The notes under the pieces are model-generated. The model saw nothing but the letters and a program-made list of their open reading frames with translations, was not told the DNA's origin and ran no database searches. Positions 24,231-33,867 of a DNA stretch of 44,111 nucleotides are shown in pieces. The DNA is from Phycicoccus flavus. GTDB taxonomy: Bacteria; Actinomycetota; Actinomycetes; Actinomycetales; Dermatophilaceae. Made by a program: the position numbers and the translations under genes. The DNA lies in NCBI RefSeq assembly GCF_004025965.2, contig NZ_SAYU02000034.1, positions 1-44,111 of the forward strand, written 5' to 3'. Positions within the stretch are counted from its first letter, which is position 1, and each line of letters starts with the position of its first letter.

Positions 24231-24464
24231 TCCGCGTCCGCGGCGTTCTCGGGGCCGACGGTCGCGCCTGACGCGCTCCGGCCTCGGGCGAAGGACGGGA
24301 CGGGCCTCCACCGACCGCCGGGCGGCGGCGGCGTCCGGGTGACCCGGCGTCGGCCGAACGGGTCGGACCCGGGCCGTTGCGGGGACGACGGCGCCCGCGG
24401 CGTCCATACGGTGCAGACAGAACGCCGCCGACCCCGGTGCCGTCGTCCCGAGAGGACCTGTCCG

Positions 24465-24920
24465 ATGATCGCCGAGACCGCCCCCAGCACCGTCGTCTCC
24501 GACCTGTCCCACGTCGTCCTGCGCGTCGCCGAGTCGGCGCGCTCCGTGGCGCGGACCCGGCGGGTGCTGCTCTCGGTCGAGGTGGAGTCGGGGGCGCTGC
24601 TCGTCCCCGGCATCGAGCGGGTCGTCGAGGACGCGGTGCTCGACGTCGTCGGGCAGGCGGTCTCGACGTGCGACGCCGGGGCGCTCGTCGTCCTCGACCT
24701 GCACCGCACGGACGGCGGCGTCGCGCTCGACGTCGTCGACACCGGCAACGGCGTGCCCTGCGGGCGCTTCGACAGCCCGACCGCGCGCGCCGTCGTCGAG
24801 GCCGAGGGCGGCCACGTCGGTCACTCGTCGGTCGAGGGAGTCGGCACGTCGGTGCGGCTGTGGTGGCCGCTGGCGGCGGCGGGCGCCGCGTCGAGCGGGC
24901 CGCACCTCGCCGCTGTCTGA
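24465..24920 (+). CDS. Stand-alone GHKL/HATPase-like protein
   Basis: A protein of 151 residues; ATG at 24465. The C-terminal half resembles the ATP-binding domain of histidine kinases and anti-sigma kinases: G1-like box D-V-V-D-T-G-N-G (about 89-96) and a [12 protein letters not shown] end (about 125-136). There is no phosphoacceptor His domain, sensor or membrane segment. The N-box helix ([12 protein letters not shown]) lacks the expected Asn that chelates Mg-ATP, so catalysis is doubtful. It may be a regulatory relic or a partner of another regulator. The 291 bases between rho and this gene hold only the rho terminator and the promoter region. Confidence 0.65.
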   Translation: MIAETAPSTVVSDLSHVVLRVAESARSVARTRRVLLSVEVESGALLVPGIERVVEDAVLDVVGQAVSTCDAGALVVLDLHRTDGGVALDVVDTGNGVPCGRFDSPTARAVVEAEGGHVGHSSVEGVGTSVRLWWPLAAAGAASSGPHLAAV

Positions 24921-25153
24921 GCCCGCGGTCGGGCGCTCGTCAGGGGTCCTGCACCAGGGGTGTCGGGGGAATGCCGGGCGGGGTCGTCCCGTTAGGTCAC
25001 ATGTGTGCTGCTCTGGCACACTTGACCGCTGGACCGGTTCACGGCAGTGACGCGTTTCCTGAGCGACCTCCCCACGAGGGTCGCAGGCGGGGCGCCAAGG
25101 GCTTGCAGCACGGTGCTGGGCCCGCCGACCCGGAGACATCCGAAGGAGAGATC

Positions 25154-25369
25154 GTGAAGAAGGACGTCCACCCCGACTACGTCGAGACCCAGGTGACGTG
25201 CACGTGTGGCAACACGTTCACCACCCGCAGCACGGCCACGAGCGGCAGCATCAACGCCGACGTGTGCTCGAACTGCCACCCGTTCTACACGGGCAAGCAG
25301 AAGATCCTCGACACCGGTGGCCGCGTGGCCCGCTTCGAGGCCCGCTACGGCAAGAAGGCCGCCAAGTAG
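25154..25369 (+). CDS. rpmE: 50S ribosomal protein L31 (zinc form)
   Basis: A 71-residue ribosomal protein with GTG start at 25154 behind AAGGAGAG. It carries the four zinc-binding cysteines C16, C18, C38 and C41 (T-C-T-C-G and C-S-N-C-H), so this is the C+ paralogue used when zinc is sufficient. H-P-F-Y-T-G-K is the family signature. The 233 bases upstream contain the promoter region and a short GTGTGC/GCACAC inverted repeat (25003-25021) of unknown meaning. A strong terminator follows. Confidence 0.97.
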   Translation: MKKDVHPDYVETQVTCTCGNTFTTRSTATSGSINADVCSNCHPFYTGKQKILDTGGRVARFEARYGKKAAK

Positions 25370-25376
25370 CACTCCC

Positions 25377-25415
25377 GACGCGCCGGTCCGACCCTCGTGG
25401 TCGGGCCGGCGCGTC
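25377..25415 (+). terminator. Terminator hairpin after rpmE
   Basis: A 17-bp stem with one G-U pair (25377-25393 with 25399-25415) and loop CTCGT lies eight bases after the rpmE stop. The stem is GACGCGCCGGTCCGACC on its left side. It should end the rpmE transcript. Confidence 0.85.
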
Positions 25416-25488
25416 CGTGTCCGGTCCGGCCGCTGGCCGGACGACACCCCGGTTCGTCACCGAGACCCCGCTTACGTTCCCCGGTGTC

Positions 25489-25521
25489 GCGGACATTTCG
25501 GGGTGACCCCGAAATGTCCGC
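25489..25521. repeat. Perfect 15-bp inverted repeat upstream of prfA
   Basis: GCGGACATTTCGGGG (25489-25503), spacer TGA, then CCCCGAAATGTCCGC (25507-25521). The arms match without error and include an AT-rich core unusual for this genome. It lies 40 bases before prfA and after the rpmE terminator. It could be a dispersed palindromic repeat (REP-like), a protein-binding operator or a second terminator. Confidence 0.8.
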
Positions 25522-25560
25522 CGGCCGGGAGCCGCCAGGGACGGAGAGAGGGAGGTCCGC

Positions 25561-26637
25561 GTGCTGGAGTCCGCCCAGGCGCTCGTCGACGAGCACGCCG
25601 CGCTCGAGCGCGAGATGGCCGACCCCGCCGTCGCCTCCGACCCCGACCGGCTGCGCGAGGTCAACAAGCGCTACGCCGCGCTCGGCCCCGTCGTCGCCGC
25701 CCACCGGGCCTGGACCGCCGCCACCGACGACCTCGGCGCGGCCCGCGAGCTCGCCGCCGACGACGCCGCGTTCGCCGAGGAGGTCCCTGCGCTCGAGGCC
25801 GCCGCCGACGCCGCGGGCGACCGGCTGCGCCGCCTGCTCGTGCCCCGCGACCCCGACGACGACCGCGACGTCATCCTCGAGGTCAAGGCCGGCGAGGGCG
25901 GCGAGGAGTCGGCCCTCTTCGCCGGCGACCTGCTGCGGATGTACCTGCGGCACGCCGAGCGCCGCGGCTGGCGCACCGAGGTGCTCGACGCCACCGAGTC
26001 CGACCTCGGCGGCTACAAGGACGTCCGCGTCGCCGTGAAGGCCCGCGGCACCGCCCAGCCCGGCGAGGCGCCGTGGGCCCGGCTGAAGTTCGAGGGCGGG
26101 GTGCACCGGGTCCAGCGCGTCCCGGTCACCGAGAGCCAGGGCCGCATCCACACCTCCGCCGCCGGCGTCTGGGTCATGCCCGAGGCCGAGGAGGTCGAGG
26201 TCTCCATCGACCCGCACGACCTGCGCATCGACGTCTACCGCTCCAGCGGACCCGGCGGGCAGAGCGTCAACACGACCGACTCCGCTGTCCGCATCACCCA
26301 CCTGCCCACCGGCGTCGTCGTCTCCTGCCAGAACGAGAAGAGCCAGCTGCAGAACCGCGAAGCCGCGATGCGGGTGCTGCGGGCCCGGCTGCACCAGCTG
26401 GCCATGGACGAGCGCCGGGCCGCTGACGCCGACGCCCGCGCCGGCCAGGTCCGCACCGTCGACCGCTCCGAGCGCATCCGCACCTACAACTTCCCCGAGA
26501 ACCGGGTCAGCGACCACCGCACCGGCTACAAGGCGTACAACCTCGACGCGGTGCTCGACGGCGACCTCGACCCGGTGGTCCAGTCGGCCGTCGACGCCGA
26601 CGAGGCCGCGCGCCTCGCCGCCCTGGCCGACCGGTGA
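25561..26637 (+). CDS. prfA: Peptide chain release factor 1
   Basis: RF1 reads UAA/UAG stop codons and triggers peptide release. It has 358 residues, GTG start at 25561 with GGGAGG upstream. The codon-reading P-V-T motif sits in [13 protein letters not shown], which marks RF1 rather than RF2 (S-P-F). The catalytic G-G-Q is at 232-234 in S-G-P-G-G-Q-S-V-N. The next gene, prmC, overlaps the stop by four bases and methylates the Gln of this motif. Confidence 0.97.
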   Translation: MLESAQALVDEHAALEREMADPAVASDPDRLREVNKRYAALGPVVAAHRAWTAATDDLGAARELAADDAAFAEEVPALEAAADAAGDRLRRLLVPRDPDDDRDVILEVKAGEGGEESALFAGDLLRMYLRHAERRGWRTEVLDATESDLGGYKDVRVAVKARGTAQPGEAPWARLKFEGGVHRVQRVPVTESQGRIHTSAAGVWVMPEAEEVEVSIDPHDLRIDVYRSSGPGGQSVNTTDSAVRITHLPTGVVVSCQNEKSQLQNREAAMRVLRARLHQLAMDERRAADADARAGQVRTVDRSERIRTYNFPENRVSDHRTGYKAYNLDAVLDGDLDPVVQSAVDADEAARLAALADR

Positions 26638-27524
26638 CCGGCGAGGCCCGCCCGACGATCGCCGCCGCGGTCGCGTCCGCCCACCGCGCGCTCGAGGCGG
26701 AGGGCATCGCCTCCGCCGAGGTCGACGCGGTCGAGCTCGCGGCCTTCGTTCTCGGCAGCGACGGCGCCGACGTCCGGCGGCGGATGGTGCTGCGCGACCC
26801 GGCCGACGCGGGCTTCCTCGACACCTACGCCGGCCTCGTCGAGGAGCGGGCGGGCCGGGTCCCGCTGCAGCACCTCACCGGCCGGGCGTACTTCCGGCAC
26901 CTCACGCTGGAGGTCGGTCCCGGGGTCTTCGTCCCCCGCCCGGAGACCGAGGTGACGGCGGGCCTGGGCATCGACGCCGCCCGGGCCGCCGGCGACACGC
27001 CCGTCGTCGTCGACCTGTGCACGGGCTCGGGGGCGATCGCGCTCGCCGTCGCCGACGAGGTGCCGGGCGCCCGCGTCCACGCCGTCGAGCTGAGCCCGGA
27101 CGCCCACGCCTGGGCGGCCCAGAACGTCGATCGCCACGCCGGCGCCCACGAGACCCCGGTCGACCTGAGGCTGGGCGACGCGACGACGGCGTTCAAGGAC
27201 CTCGAGGGGGCGGTCGACGTCGTCGTCAGCAACCCGCCGTACATCCCCGACGGGGCCGTACCCCTCGACCCGGAGGTCCGCGACCACGACCCCGAGATGG
27301 CGCTCTACGGGCGGTCGGCGGACGGTCTCGCGATCCCGCTGGCGGTCGCGCGGCGGGCGGCGGTGCTGCTGCGTCCGGGCGGGGTGCTCGTCATGGAGCA
27401 CGCCGACGTCCAGGGCGAGGCGCTCACGCGGGCGCTGGGGGCGGCGGGGGAGTGGCGGGACGTCGCCGACCACCGCGACCTCGCGGGCCGCCCGCGGGTG
27501 ACGACGGCCGTCCGCGCCGGCTGA
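26634..27524 (+). CDS. prmC: Release factor glutamine methyltransferase
   Basis: An SAM-dependent N5-glutamine methyltransferase acting on the GGQ of RF1/RF2, 296 residues. An N-terminal helical substrate-binding domain (1-80) contains Q-H-L-T-G-R-A-Y-F; the SAM motif is [14 protein letters not shown]; the catalytic N-P-P-Y is at 200-203. GTG start at 26634 overlaps the prfA stop (GTGA), giving translational coupling with its substrate. Confidence 0.97.
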   Translation: MTGEARPTIAAAVASAHRALEAEGIASAEVDAVELAAFVLGSDGADVRRRMVLRDPADAGFLDTYAGLVEERAGRVPLQHLTGRAYFRHLTLEVGPGVFVPRPETEVTAGLGIDAARAAGDTPVVVDLCTGSGAIALAVADEVPGARVHAVELSPDAHAWAAQNVDRHAGAHETPVDLRLGDATTAFKDLEGAVDVVVSNPPYIPDGAVPLDPEVRDHDPEMALYGRSADGLAIPLAVARRAAVLLRPGGVLVMEHADVQGEALTRALGAAGEWRDVADHRDLAGRPRVTTAVRAG

Positions 27525-27626
27525 GGGCGGACGCACCCGTCGACCGGGAGGTCCGGCCGGACGGCCGGACGGGGGGCCGCAACGGGACCCGGCCTCTTCT
27601 CGACCGGACCCGTCGGGCGGGGTCGC

Positions 27627-27710
27627 TCAGACGCGACCGAGGATGAAGATCAGCAGCGCGATGATGAGCAGCACGCCGACGATCGTCCAGATGAGACCGG
27701 AACCACGCAT
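27627..27710 (-). CDS. 27-residue single-helix membrane protein
   Basis: A tiny ORF on the minus strand from the ATG at 27710 to TGA at 27627, preceded by a near-perfect Shine-Dalgarno GGAGGTGA five bases from the ATG. The product is almost wholly one membrane helix: I-W-T-I-V-G-V-L-L-I-I-A-L-L-I-F-I-L, with positive residues at both ends (R2, R26). The strong ribosome-binding site and hydrophobic sequence support a real small protein. Similar ones are found in actinobacteria. Function unknown. It is convergent with prmC and divergent from sua5. Confidence 0.78.
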   Translation of the reverse strand: MRGSGLIWTIVGVLLIIALLIFILGRV

Positions 27711-27913
27711 GGGGGATTCACCTCCAGCTCCGTCCGTGGCGGGTGCGGTCACCCGCCGGCTGAGACCAGACCCTAGGGGTCCCGGTGCGGCGCACGGCAG
27801 TCTGGGCCCTCCCTTCTTCGCCGACGAGGTCGGGAGGGCGACGGCGGGGTCGCTGCGGTGGCGCGGGTGGGCCGTCCCCGACCGCGGGCCGCGCGCCTTC
27901 TACGCTGGGGCCC

Positions 27914-28738
27914 ATGAGCCCGGTCTTCGACTGCACGACGCCCGAGGGCCGTGCCGACGCCATCCCCAAGGCCGCCGACGGGGTGCGCCGCGGCCGCCTC
28001 GTCGTTCTCCCCACCGACACCGTCTACGGCATCGGCGCCGACGCGTTCTCGCCCGACGCCGTCCGCGACCTGCTGGCCGCCAAGGGCCGTGGCTCGGACA
28101 TGCCCCCGCCGGTGCTCGTGCCGACCGCCCGCACGGTCGAGGGGCTCGCGACGAGCGTCCCCAAGTACGCCCGGGCGCTCATGCAGGAGTTCTGGCCCGG
28201 GCCGCTGACCATCGTCCTGCAGGCCCAGCCCTCGCTCATGTGGGACCTCGGCGACACCGGCGGCACCGTCGCGCTGCGGATGCCGGACGACGAGGTCGCG
28301 CTCGCGCTGCTCCACGAGGTCGGGCCGATGGCGGTGAGCAGCGCCAACCGGCACGGCTACCCGAGCAGCCGGACCGCGGTGGACGCCGCGAGCCAGCTGG
28401 GTGCCAGCGTCGAGGTCTACCTCGACGGCGGCCCGAGCGTCGGCGGGCTCGCCTCGACCATCGTCGACTGCACCCGCGAGGAGCCGGTGGTCCTGCGGCT
28501 CGGCGCGCTGTCCGAGGAGCAGGTCATGGCCGTCGTGGAGCGCGTGCGCGGCGAGGCCGTGGAGCCCCCGGCCGAGGACGCCCTAGAGTTGGCGGGCACC
28601 GAGCCCGGAGCAGACGGGGACGAGGCCGTGGCGGGCGAGGAGCCGCCGGCGTCCGCGGAGCCCGACGCCGACGGGCCGGTGGAGCAGTCCGAGCAGTCCG
28701 ACGAGCACGAGGCGCGGGAGAAGACCAGCGATGAGTGA
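27914..28738 (+). CDS. L-threonylcarbamoyladenylate synthase (Sua5/YciO/YrdC)
   Basis: It makes threonylcarbamoyl-AMP from Thr, bicarbonate and ATP for the t6A modification of ANN-reading tRNAs. It has 274 residues from ATG at 27914. The YrdC domain occupies 1-210 with the signatures L-P-T-D-T-V-Y-G-I-G, K-G-R-G-S-D-M-P and V-S-S-A-N-R. Its C-terminal end is not the Sua5 domain but a 60-residue acidic, low-complexity tail (E/D/A/P-rich). The prfA-prmC-sua5 order is conserved in actinobacteria. The end overlaps the glyA start by eight bases. Confidence 0.93.
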   Translation: MSPVFDCTTPEGRADAIPKAADGVRRGRLVVLPTDTVYGIGADAFSPDAVRDLLAAKGRGSDMPPPVLVPTARTVEGLATSVPKYARALMQEFWPGPLTIVLQAQPSLMWDLGDTGGTVALRMPDDEVALALLHEVGPMAVSSANRHGYPSSRTAVDAASQLGASVEVYLDGGPSVGGLASTIVDCTREEPVVLRLGALSEEQVMAVVERVRGEAVEPPAEDALELAGTEPGADGDEAVAGEEPPASAEPDADGPVEQSEQSDEHEAREKTSDE

Positions 28739-30017
28739 GACGTTCTACGGGTCCGACTTCGAGGCCCTCGCGGCCTTCGACCCCGACATCGCCGGGGTCC
28801 TCACCGGCGAGCTCGGCCGGCTGCGGGGCGGGCTGCAGCTCATCGCCAGCGAGAACTTCTCCAGCCCCGAGGTCCTCACCGCGCTCGGCTCGACGTTGTC
28901 GAACAAGTACGCCGAGGGCTACCCGGGCCGGCGCTACTACGGCGGCTGCGCCGAGGTCGACGTCGCGGAGGAGCTCGCGATCGAGCGGTGCAAGGCGCTC
29001 TTCGGCGCCGACCACGCCAACGTCCAGCCGCACTCCGGCGCCAGCGCCAACCAGGCCGTCTACGGCGCGTTCCTCAAGCCCGGCGAGACGATCCTCGCGA
29101 TGAGCCTGCCGCACGGCGGGCACCTCACCCACGGGACGAAGGTCAGCTTCTCGGGCAAGTGGTTCGACGCCGTGCACTACGGCGTCGACAAGGAGACCGA
29201 GGACGTCGACTACGACGAGGTCGAGCGGCTGGCCCGCGAGCACCGGCCCAAGGTCATCCTCGCCGGCGGCTCCGCCATCCCGCGGACCATCGACTTCGCC
29301 CGCTTCCGGGCCATCGCCGACGAGGTCGGGGCGATCTTCTGGGTCGACGCCGCGCACTTCATCGGCCTCGTCGCCGGGAAGGCCATCCCGAGCCCGGTGC
29401 CGTACGCCGACGTCGTGTCGTTCACGACGCACAAGGTGCTGCGCGGCCCCCGCTCCGGCGCCATCGTCTGCACCGAGGAGCACCGCGCCGCCATCGACAA
29501 GGCCGTCTTCCCGATGATGCAGGGCGGCCCGCAGATGCACACGATCGCCGCCAAGGCCGTGAACTTCAAGGAGTGCGCCACCCCGGAGTACGCCGAGTAC
29601 GCGCGCCAGGTCGTCGCCAACGCCGCGGTCCTCGCCGAGACCCTCGGCGAGCACGGCATCCGCCCGACGACCGGCGGCACCGACACCCACCTCTCGCTGC
29701 ACGACCTCCAGGGCGTGCTCGTCACCGGCGCCGACGCCGAGGCCCGCTGCGACGCCGCCGGGATCACGCTCAACAAGAACGCCATCCCCTTCGACCCGCA
29801 GAAGCCGAACATCGCCTCGGGCATCCGCGTGGGCACCCCGTGCGTGACGACCCAGGGCATGGGCGAGGACGAGATGCGGCGGGTCGCCGCCCTCATCGCC
29901 CGTGCGGTCGTCGACGGCGACGCCGACCCCGAGCACGCCGTCTCCCGCGAGGTGCGCGGCGCGGTCACCGAGCTCGTCGACGCCTTCCCGGCCTACCCCC
30001 GCCCGGCCCGAGGCTGA
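28731..30017 (+). CDS. glyA: Serine hydroxymethyltransferase
   Basis: A PLP enzyme interconverting serine and glycine and feeding 5,10-methylene-THF, 428 residues. L-I-A-S-E-N-F near 40, Y-P-G-R-R-Y-Y-G-G-C and PLP lysine K235 in S-F-T-T-H-K-V-L-R-G-P-R mark the family. ATG at 28731 lies within the end of sua5, so the two are coupled. Placement between sua5 and the sugar-transferase gene is typical for some Micrococcales only. Confidence 0.96.
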   Translation: MSETFYGSDFEALAAFDPDIAGVLTGELGRLRGGLQLIASENFSSPEVLTALGSTLSNKYAEGYPGRRYYGGCAEVDVAEELAIERCKALFGADHANVQPHSGASANQAVYGAFLKPGETILAMSLPHGGHLTHGTKVSFSGKWFDAVHYGVDKETEDVDYDEVERLAREHRPKVILAGGSAIPRTIDFARFRAIADEVGAIFWVDAAHFIGLVAGKAIPSPVPYADVVSFTTHKVLRGPRSGAIVCTEEHRAAIDKAVFPMMQGGPQMHTIAAKAVNFKECATPEYAEYARQVVANAAVLAETLGEHGIRPTTGGTDTHLSLHDLQGVLVTGADAEARCDAAGITLNKNAIPFDPQKPNIASGIRVGTPCVTTQGMGEDEMRRVAALIARAVVDGDADPEHAVSREVRGAVTELVDAFPAYPRPARG

Positions 30018-30036
30018 CGCGCGAGCCGTCCCCGCC

Positions 30037-31428
30037 GTGACCGACGAGGCCCCCGAGAGCGAGCCGGAGCCGCGACTCCTCACCCGGCTGAACCGCCGGG
30101 GCTTCCGCCTCGTCATGCTGCTCGACGCGGTGGGCGTGCTCGCGCTCATGCTCGTCGTCATGGTCTCGCGCTTCGGCGCGCTGCCGTGGCCGACGTACAC
30201 CGTGGGCCAGTACGCGTTCTCGTTCGCGGTCTCGACGCTCGTCTTCCTCGTGACGTTCTACTTCGGCGGGCTGTACGAGCGCGAGCCGCGGCTCGGGGGG
30301 AGCGGGGTCTTCGCCAAGGCCGCCCGGCTGGCGCTCGCGGCGGGCAGCTTCGTCGCCCTGCTCAACCTCGTCATCAGCGGCGTCGCCCGCCAGCGCTGGG
30401 AGATCACCGGCCGGGCGCTGCCGTTCCCCATCGGCAGCCTCGTGCTCGTCATCCTCCTCGCCGGTCTCGTCGTCGTGCTGAACCGCGGGATCGTCCACGT
30501 GCTGCGCACCCGCCGCGAGGGCCTGCCGCGGGTCGTGCTCGCCGGCGACGCCGCCGACCTGCAGCTGGCCCGCGACCACGTCGCCGTCAACGGCTCGGAG
30601 CTGCGGGTCGTCGCCGAGGTCGACGACCCGCACGAGATCGTCGACGTCGTCGACCGCACCGGCGCCACGGACGTGCTGCTGCTCTCCGGCGGCTGGCTCG
30701 ACCTCTGGTACCCGCGCACCATCGGGCGCCTGGACCGCCGCGACGTCACCGTCCTCCTGCGCGTCGGCGGCCGCGAGACGCTCTTCGGCCTCGCGCGGCT
30801 GCGCGAGGTCGCGGGGCTGCCGTTCGTCCTCCTCATGCCGCAGACCATGGCCTCCTCCCAGCGGCACTTCAAGCGGCTGCTCGACCTCTTCCTCGTCCTC
30901 GTCACCGCGCCGGTCTGGATCGTCGTGCTCGCCGGCGTCGCGCTGCACCAGCTCGTCGTCGCGGGCCGGCCGCTGCTCTACACCCAGACCCGGGTCGGCG
31001 TCGGCGGCAAGACCTTCGAGATGCGCAAGTTCCGCACGATGCGCACCGACGCCGAGGCCCGCGGGGGAGCCCAGCTCGCCACCCGCGGCGACCCGCGGGT
31101 CATCCCCGCCTGCCGCTGGCTGCGCTCCACGCGCGCCGACGAGCTGCCGCAGATCCTCCACATCCTCGCCGGGCAGATGTCGGTCGTCGGACCCCGCCCC
31201 GAGCGCCCGGAGCTCACCGCCGGCTTCGAGCAGGAGATCGCCGGCTACACCCGCCGGCACGAGGTGCCGCCCGGCCTCACCGGCCTGGCCCAGATCCACG
31301 GGCGGTACCACACCGACGCCGAGTACAAGCTCGGCTACGACCTGCAGTACCTCGTCAACTGGTCGCCCGTGCTCGACCTCGAGATCATCGTGCGCACCGT
31401 CTGGGTGGTCCTCGCCCGCCGCGTCTGA
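30037..31428 (+). CDS. Polyprenyl-phosphate sugar-1-phosphate transferase (PF02397 type)
   Basis: A membrane enzyme that starts a cell-envelope glycan by moving a sugar-1-phosphate onto undecaprenyl or decaprenyl phosphate. It has 463 residues, GTG at 30037. Five N-terminal hydrophobic helices and a central Rossmann-like CoA-binding-type domain precede the catalytic part (about 270-463) with H-F-K-R-L-L-D-L, F-E-M-R-K-F-R-T-M, R-A-D-E-L-P-Q and V-G-P-R-P-E-R-P-E. It sits where other actinobacteria carry the unrelated wecA/rfe-type GlcNAc transferase, directly before the atp operon. The sugar specificity is unknown. Confidence 0.9.
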   Translation: MTDEAPESEPEPRLLTRLNRRGFRLVMLLDAVGVLALMLVVMVSRFGALPWPTYTVGQYAFSFAVSTLVFLVTFYFGGLYEREPRLGGSGVFAKAARLALAAGSFVALLNLVISGVARQRWEITGRALPFPIGSLVLVILLAGLVVVLNRGIVHVLRTRREGLPRVVLAGDAADLQLARDHVAVNGSELRVVAEVDDPHEIVDVVDRTGATDVLLLSGGWLDLWYPRTIGRLDRRDVTVLLRVGGRETLFGLARLREVAGLPFVLLMPQTMASSQRHFKRLLDLFLVLVTAPVWIVVLAGVALHQLVVAGRPLLYTQTRVGVGGKTFEMRKFRTMRTDAEARGGAQLATRGDPRVIPACRWLRSTRADELPQILHILAGQMSVVGPRPERPELTAGFEQEIAGYTRRHEVPPGLTGLAQIHGRYHTDAEYKLGYDLQYLVNWSPVLDLEIIVRTVWVVLARRV

Positions 31429-31462
31429 TCCCGCCGTCCCGCGGTTTTGCCGCGCGGCGAGC

Positions 31463-31484
31463 GCTTGTGATAACTTTCACAAGC
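31463..31484. promoter_or_regulatory. CRP/GlxR-type operator before the atp operon
   Basis: A perfect inverted repeat, GCTTGTGA-N6-TCACAAGC, contains TGTGA-TAACTT-TCACA at 31466-31481, the exact consensus TGTGA-N6-TCACA of cAMP-receptor-type regulators (CRP, GlxR). It lies 45 bases before the atpI start. A cAMP-linked control of ATP synthase fits, but the regulator is not in the window. Confidence 0.75.
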
Positions 31485-31528
31485 CGTCCGGGACCCCCCG
31501 CCACGACCACCGAAGAGGCCGATCGTCG

Positions 31529-31990
31529 ATGACCGACCGCAGCACCGCCACCGCAGGGCCGGGTGCCCCGTTCGCGGTCATGCTGCGTGGGGCGCTGGTC
31601 CCGGCGAGCATCGCCGGAGCGGTCACCGTGCTCGTCCTCGCGCTGGTCCGCGGTCCGGGGTCGGTCGTCGGCAGCCTGCTCGGCCTCGCCGTCTCGGTGG
31701 CCTTCTACGCCTCGGGCATGTTCCTGCTCAGCCGGCTCGTCCGTAGCGCCAGCCCGCACGCCTTCCTCGCCGTCGCCATGGCGGTGTACCTCGGCCAGGT
31801 GCTCGCGCTGCTCGTGTTCTTCGTCGTCTTCCGGCGGGCCTCGTGGGTCGACGGGACGGCGCTCGCGGTCGACGCCCTCGTCGTCACCCTCGCCTGGCAG
31901 GCCTTCGCCTACCGTGCGCTGCGCACCGCGCGGCTGCCGATCTACGACGAGCCGGCCGAGGCCGCGGGCCGCCGGGAGCAGGACCGATGA
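31529..31990 (+). CDS. atpI: AtpI-like membrane protein of the ATP synthase operon
   Basis: A protein of 153 residues with four predicted membrane helices (roughly 16-40, 44-67, 77-101 and 108-128) and a charged C-terminal tail. Position as first gene before atpB, size and topology match AtpI, which helps c-ring assembly or ion uptake in other bacteria. Sequence conservation of this family is low, so the identification rests mainly on context. ATG at 31529 follows CGAAGAGG. Confidence 0.8.
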   Translation: MTDRSTATAGPGAPFAVMLRGALVPASIAGAVTVLVLALVRGPGSVVGSLLGLAVSVAFYASGMFLLSRLVRSASPHAFLAVAMAVYLGQVLALLVFFVVFRRASWVDGTALAVDALVVTLAWQAFAYRALRTARLPIYDEPAEAAGRREQDR

Positions 31991-32105
31991 GGTCCGCACC
32001 GGGCGGGTCCGCCACCGTCGCGGCCATGTGCAAGGGTCGGGTAGCGTACGACCAGTCCGCAGGGGTGCCCGTCGCCGGCGCCCGTGACATCCCCGAGGAG
32101 AAGGT

Positions 32106-32945
32106 GTGAGCCCGAGCGTGGTCTCCGCTAGCTGGCTGTCCGGAGCCGTCGTCGCCGCCGAAGGAGGCGGGGAGGGCTTCGTCACCCCCGGTGTCCGCAA
32201 CTTCTGGTGGCCGGTCATCCCCTTCGACGGCACCGGCCCCTGGGCCGTCACCCGTCCGGCCCTCGTCCTGCTCGTCTCGGTCGGCCTGCTGGCCTGGTTC
32301 TACGTCGGCGCGACGCGCAAGCTGTCGGTCGTCCCCAGCAAGAACCAGTTCCTTGTCGAGGGGTCCTACAACTTCGTCCGGAACACCATCGGCCGGGACA
32401 TCATCGGCAGCAAGGACTTCCTCCAGTTCGTCCCGCTGCTGCTCACCCTCTTCACGCTGATCCTCGTGAACAACGTGTTCGGCATCGTGCCGTTCATCCA
32501 GTTCCCGACGATGAGCCGCGTCGGCATCCCGATCGTCCTCACCCTCATCGTGTACGTCACGTACCACACGGTGGCGATCCGCCGGAAGCACGGCGTCGTG
32601 GGCTACCTCAAGTCGCTCATCCCGCCGGGGCTGCCCGGCTGGCTCCGGCCGATCCTCTTCGTGCTCGAGTTCCTCACCTACTTCGTCATCCGGCCGCTGA
32701 CGCTCGCGCTGCGACTCTTCGGCAACATGCTCGCCGGGCACCTCATGCTGCTCGTCTTCATCGTCGGCGGCGAGTACCTGCTGCTGCACGGGGACAACCT
32801 CTTCCTCCAGTTCTCCGGCGTCCTCTCGTTCGTCTTCTCGATCGCGATGACCTTCTTCGAGCTCCTCATCGAGTTCCTCCAGGCCTTCATCTTCACCCTC
32901 CTCGCGGCGCTGTACATCGGCGACGCGGTGAGCGAGCACCACTGA
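32106..32945 (+). CDS. atpB: ATP synthase Fo subunit a
   Basis: A membrane subunit forming the proton half-channels against the c-ring, 279 residues with five or more hydrophobic helices. The essential Arg lies in L-T-L-A-L-R-L-F-G-N-M-L-A-G-H, the family signature. GTG start at 32106 behind GAGGAGAAGG. The 115 bases between atpI and this gene hold no other ORF I trust. Confidence 0.96.
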   Translation: MSPSVVSASWLSGAVVAAEGGGEGFVTPGVRNFWWPVIPFDGTGPWAVTRPALVLLVSVGLLAWFYVGATRKLSVVPSKNQFLVEGSYNFVRNTIGRDIIGSKDFLQFVPLLLTLFTLILVNNVFGIVPFIQFPTMSRVGIPIVLTLIVYVTYHTVAIRRKHGVVGYLKSLIPPGLPGWLRPILFVLEFLTYFVIRPLTLALRLFGNMLAGHLMLLVFIVGGEYLLLHGDNLFLQFSGVLSFVFSIAMTFFELLIEFLQAFIFTLLAALYIGDAVSEHH

Positions 32946-32965
32946 CCCCCGGACCTCTCCGGTAG

Positions 32966-33235
<270 letters not shown>

Positions 33236-33261
33236 CGAGCACCCGCTCCGACCGCCCGTAG

Positions 33262-33866
<605 letters not shown>

Positions 33867-33867
<1 letters not shown>

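Noticed and set aside
22116-25139. A 1007-codon open frame on the minus strand opposite rho and the following gene
   Set aside because: It mirrors the codon structure of rho in very GC-rich DNA, is full of Arg/Asp/Val/Leu repeats and has no recognisable domain.
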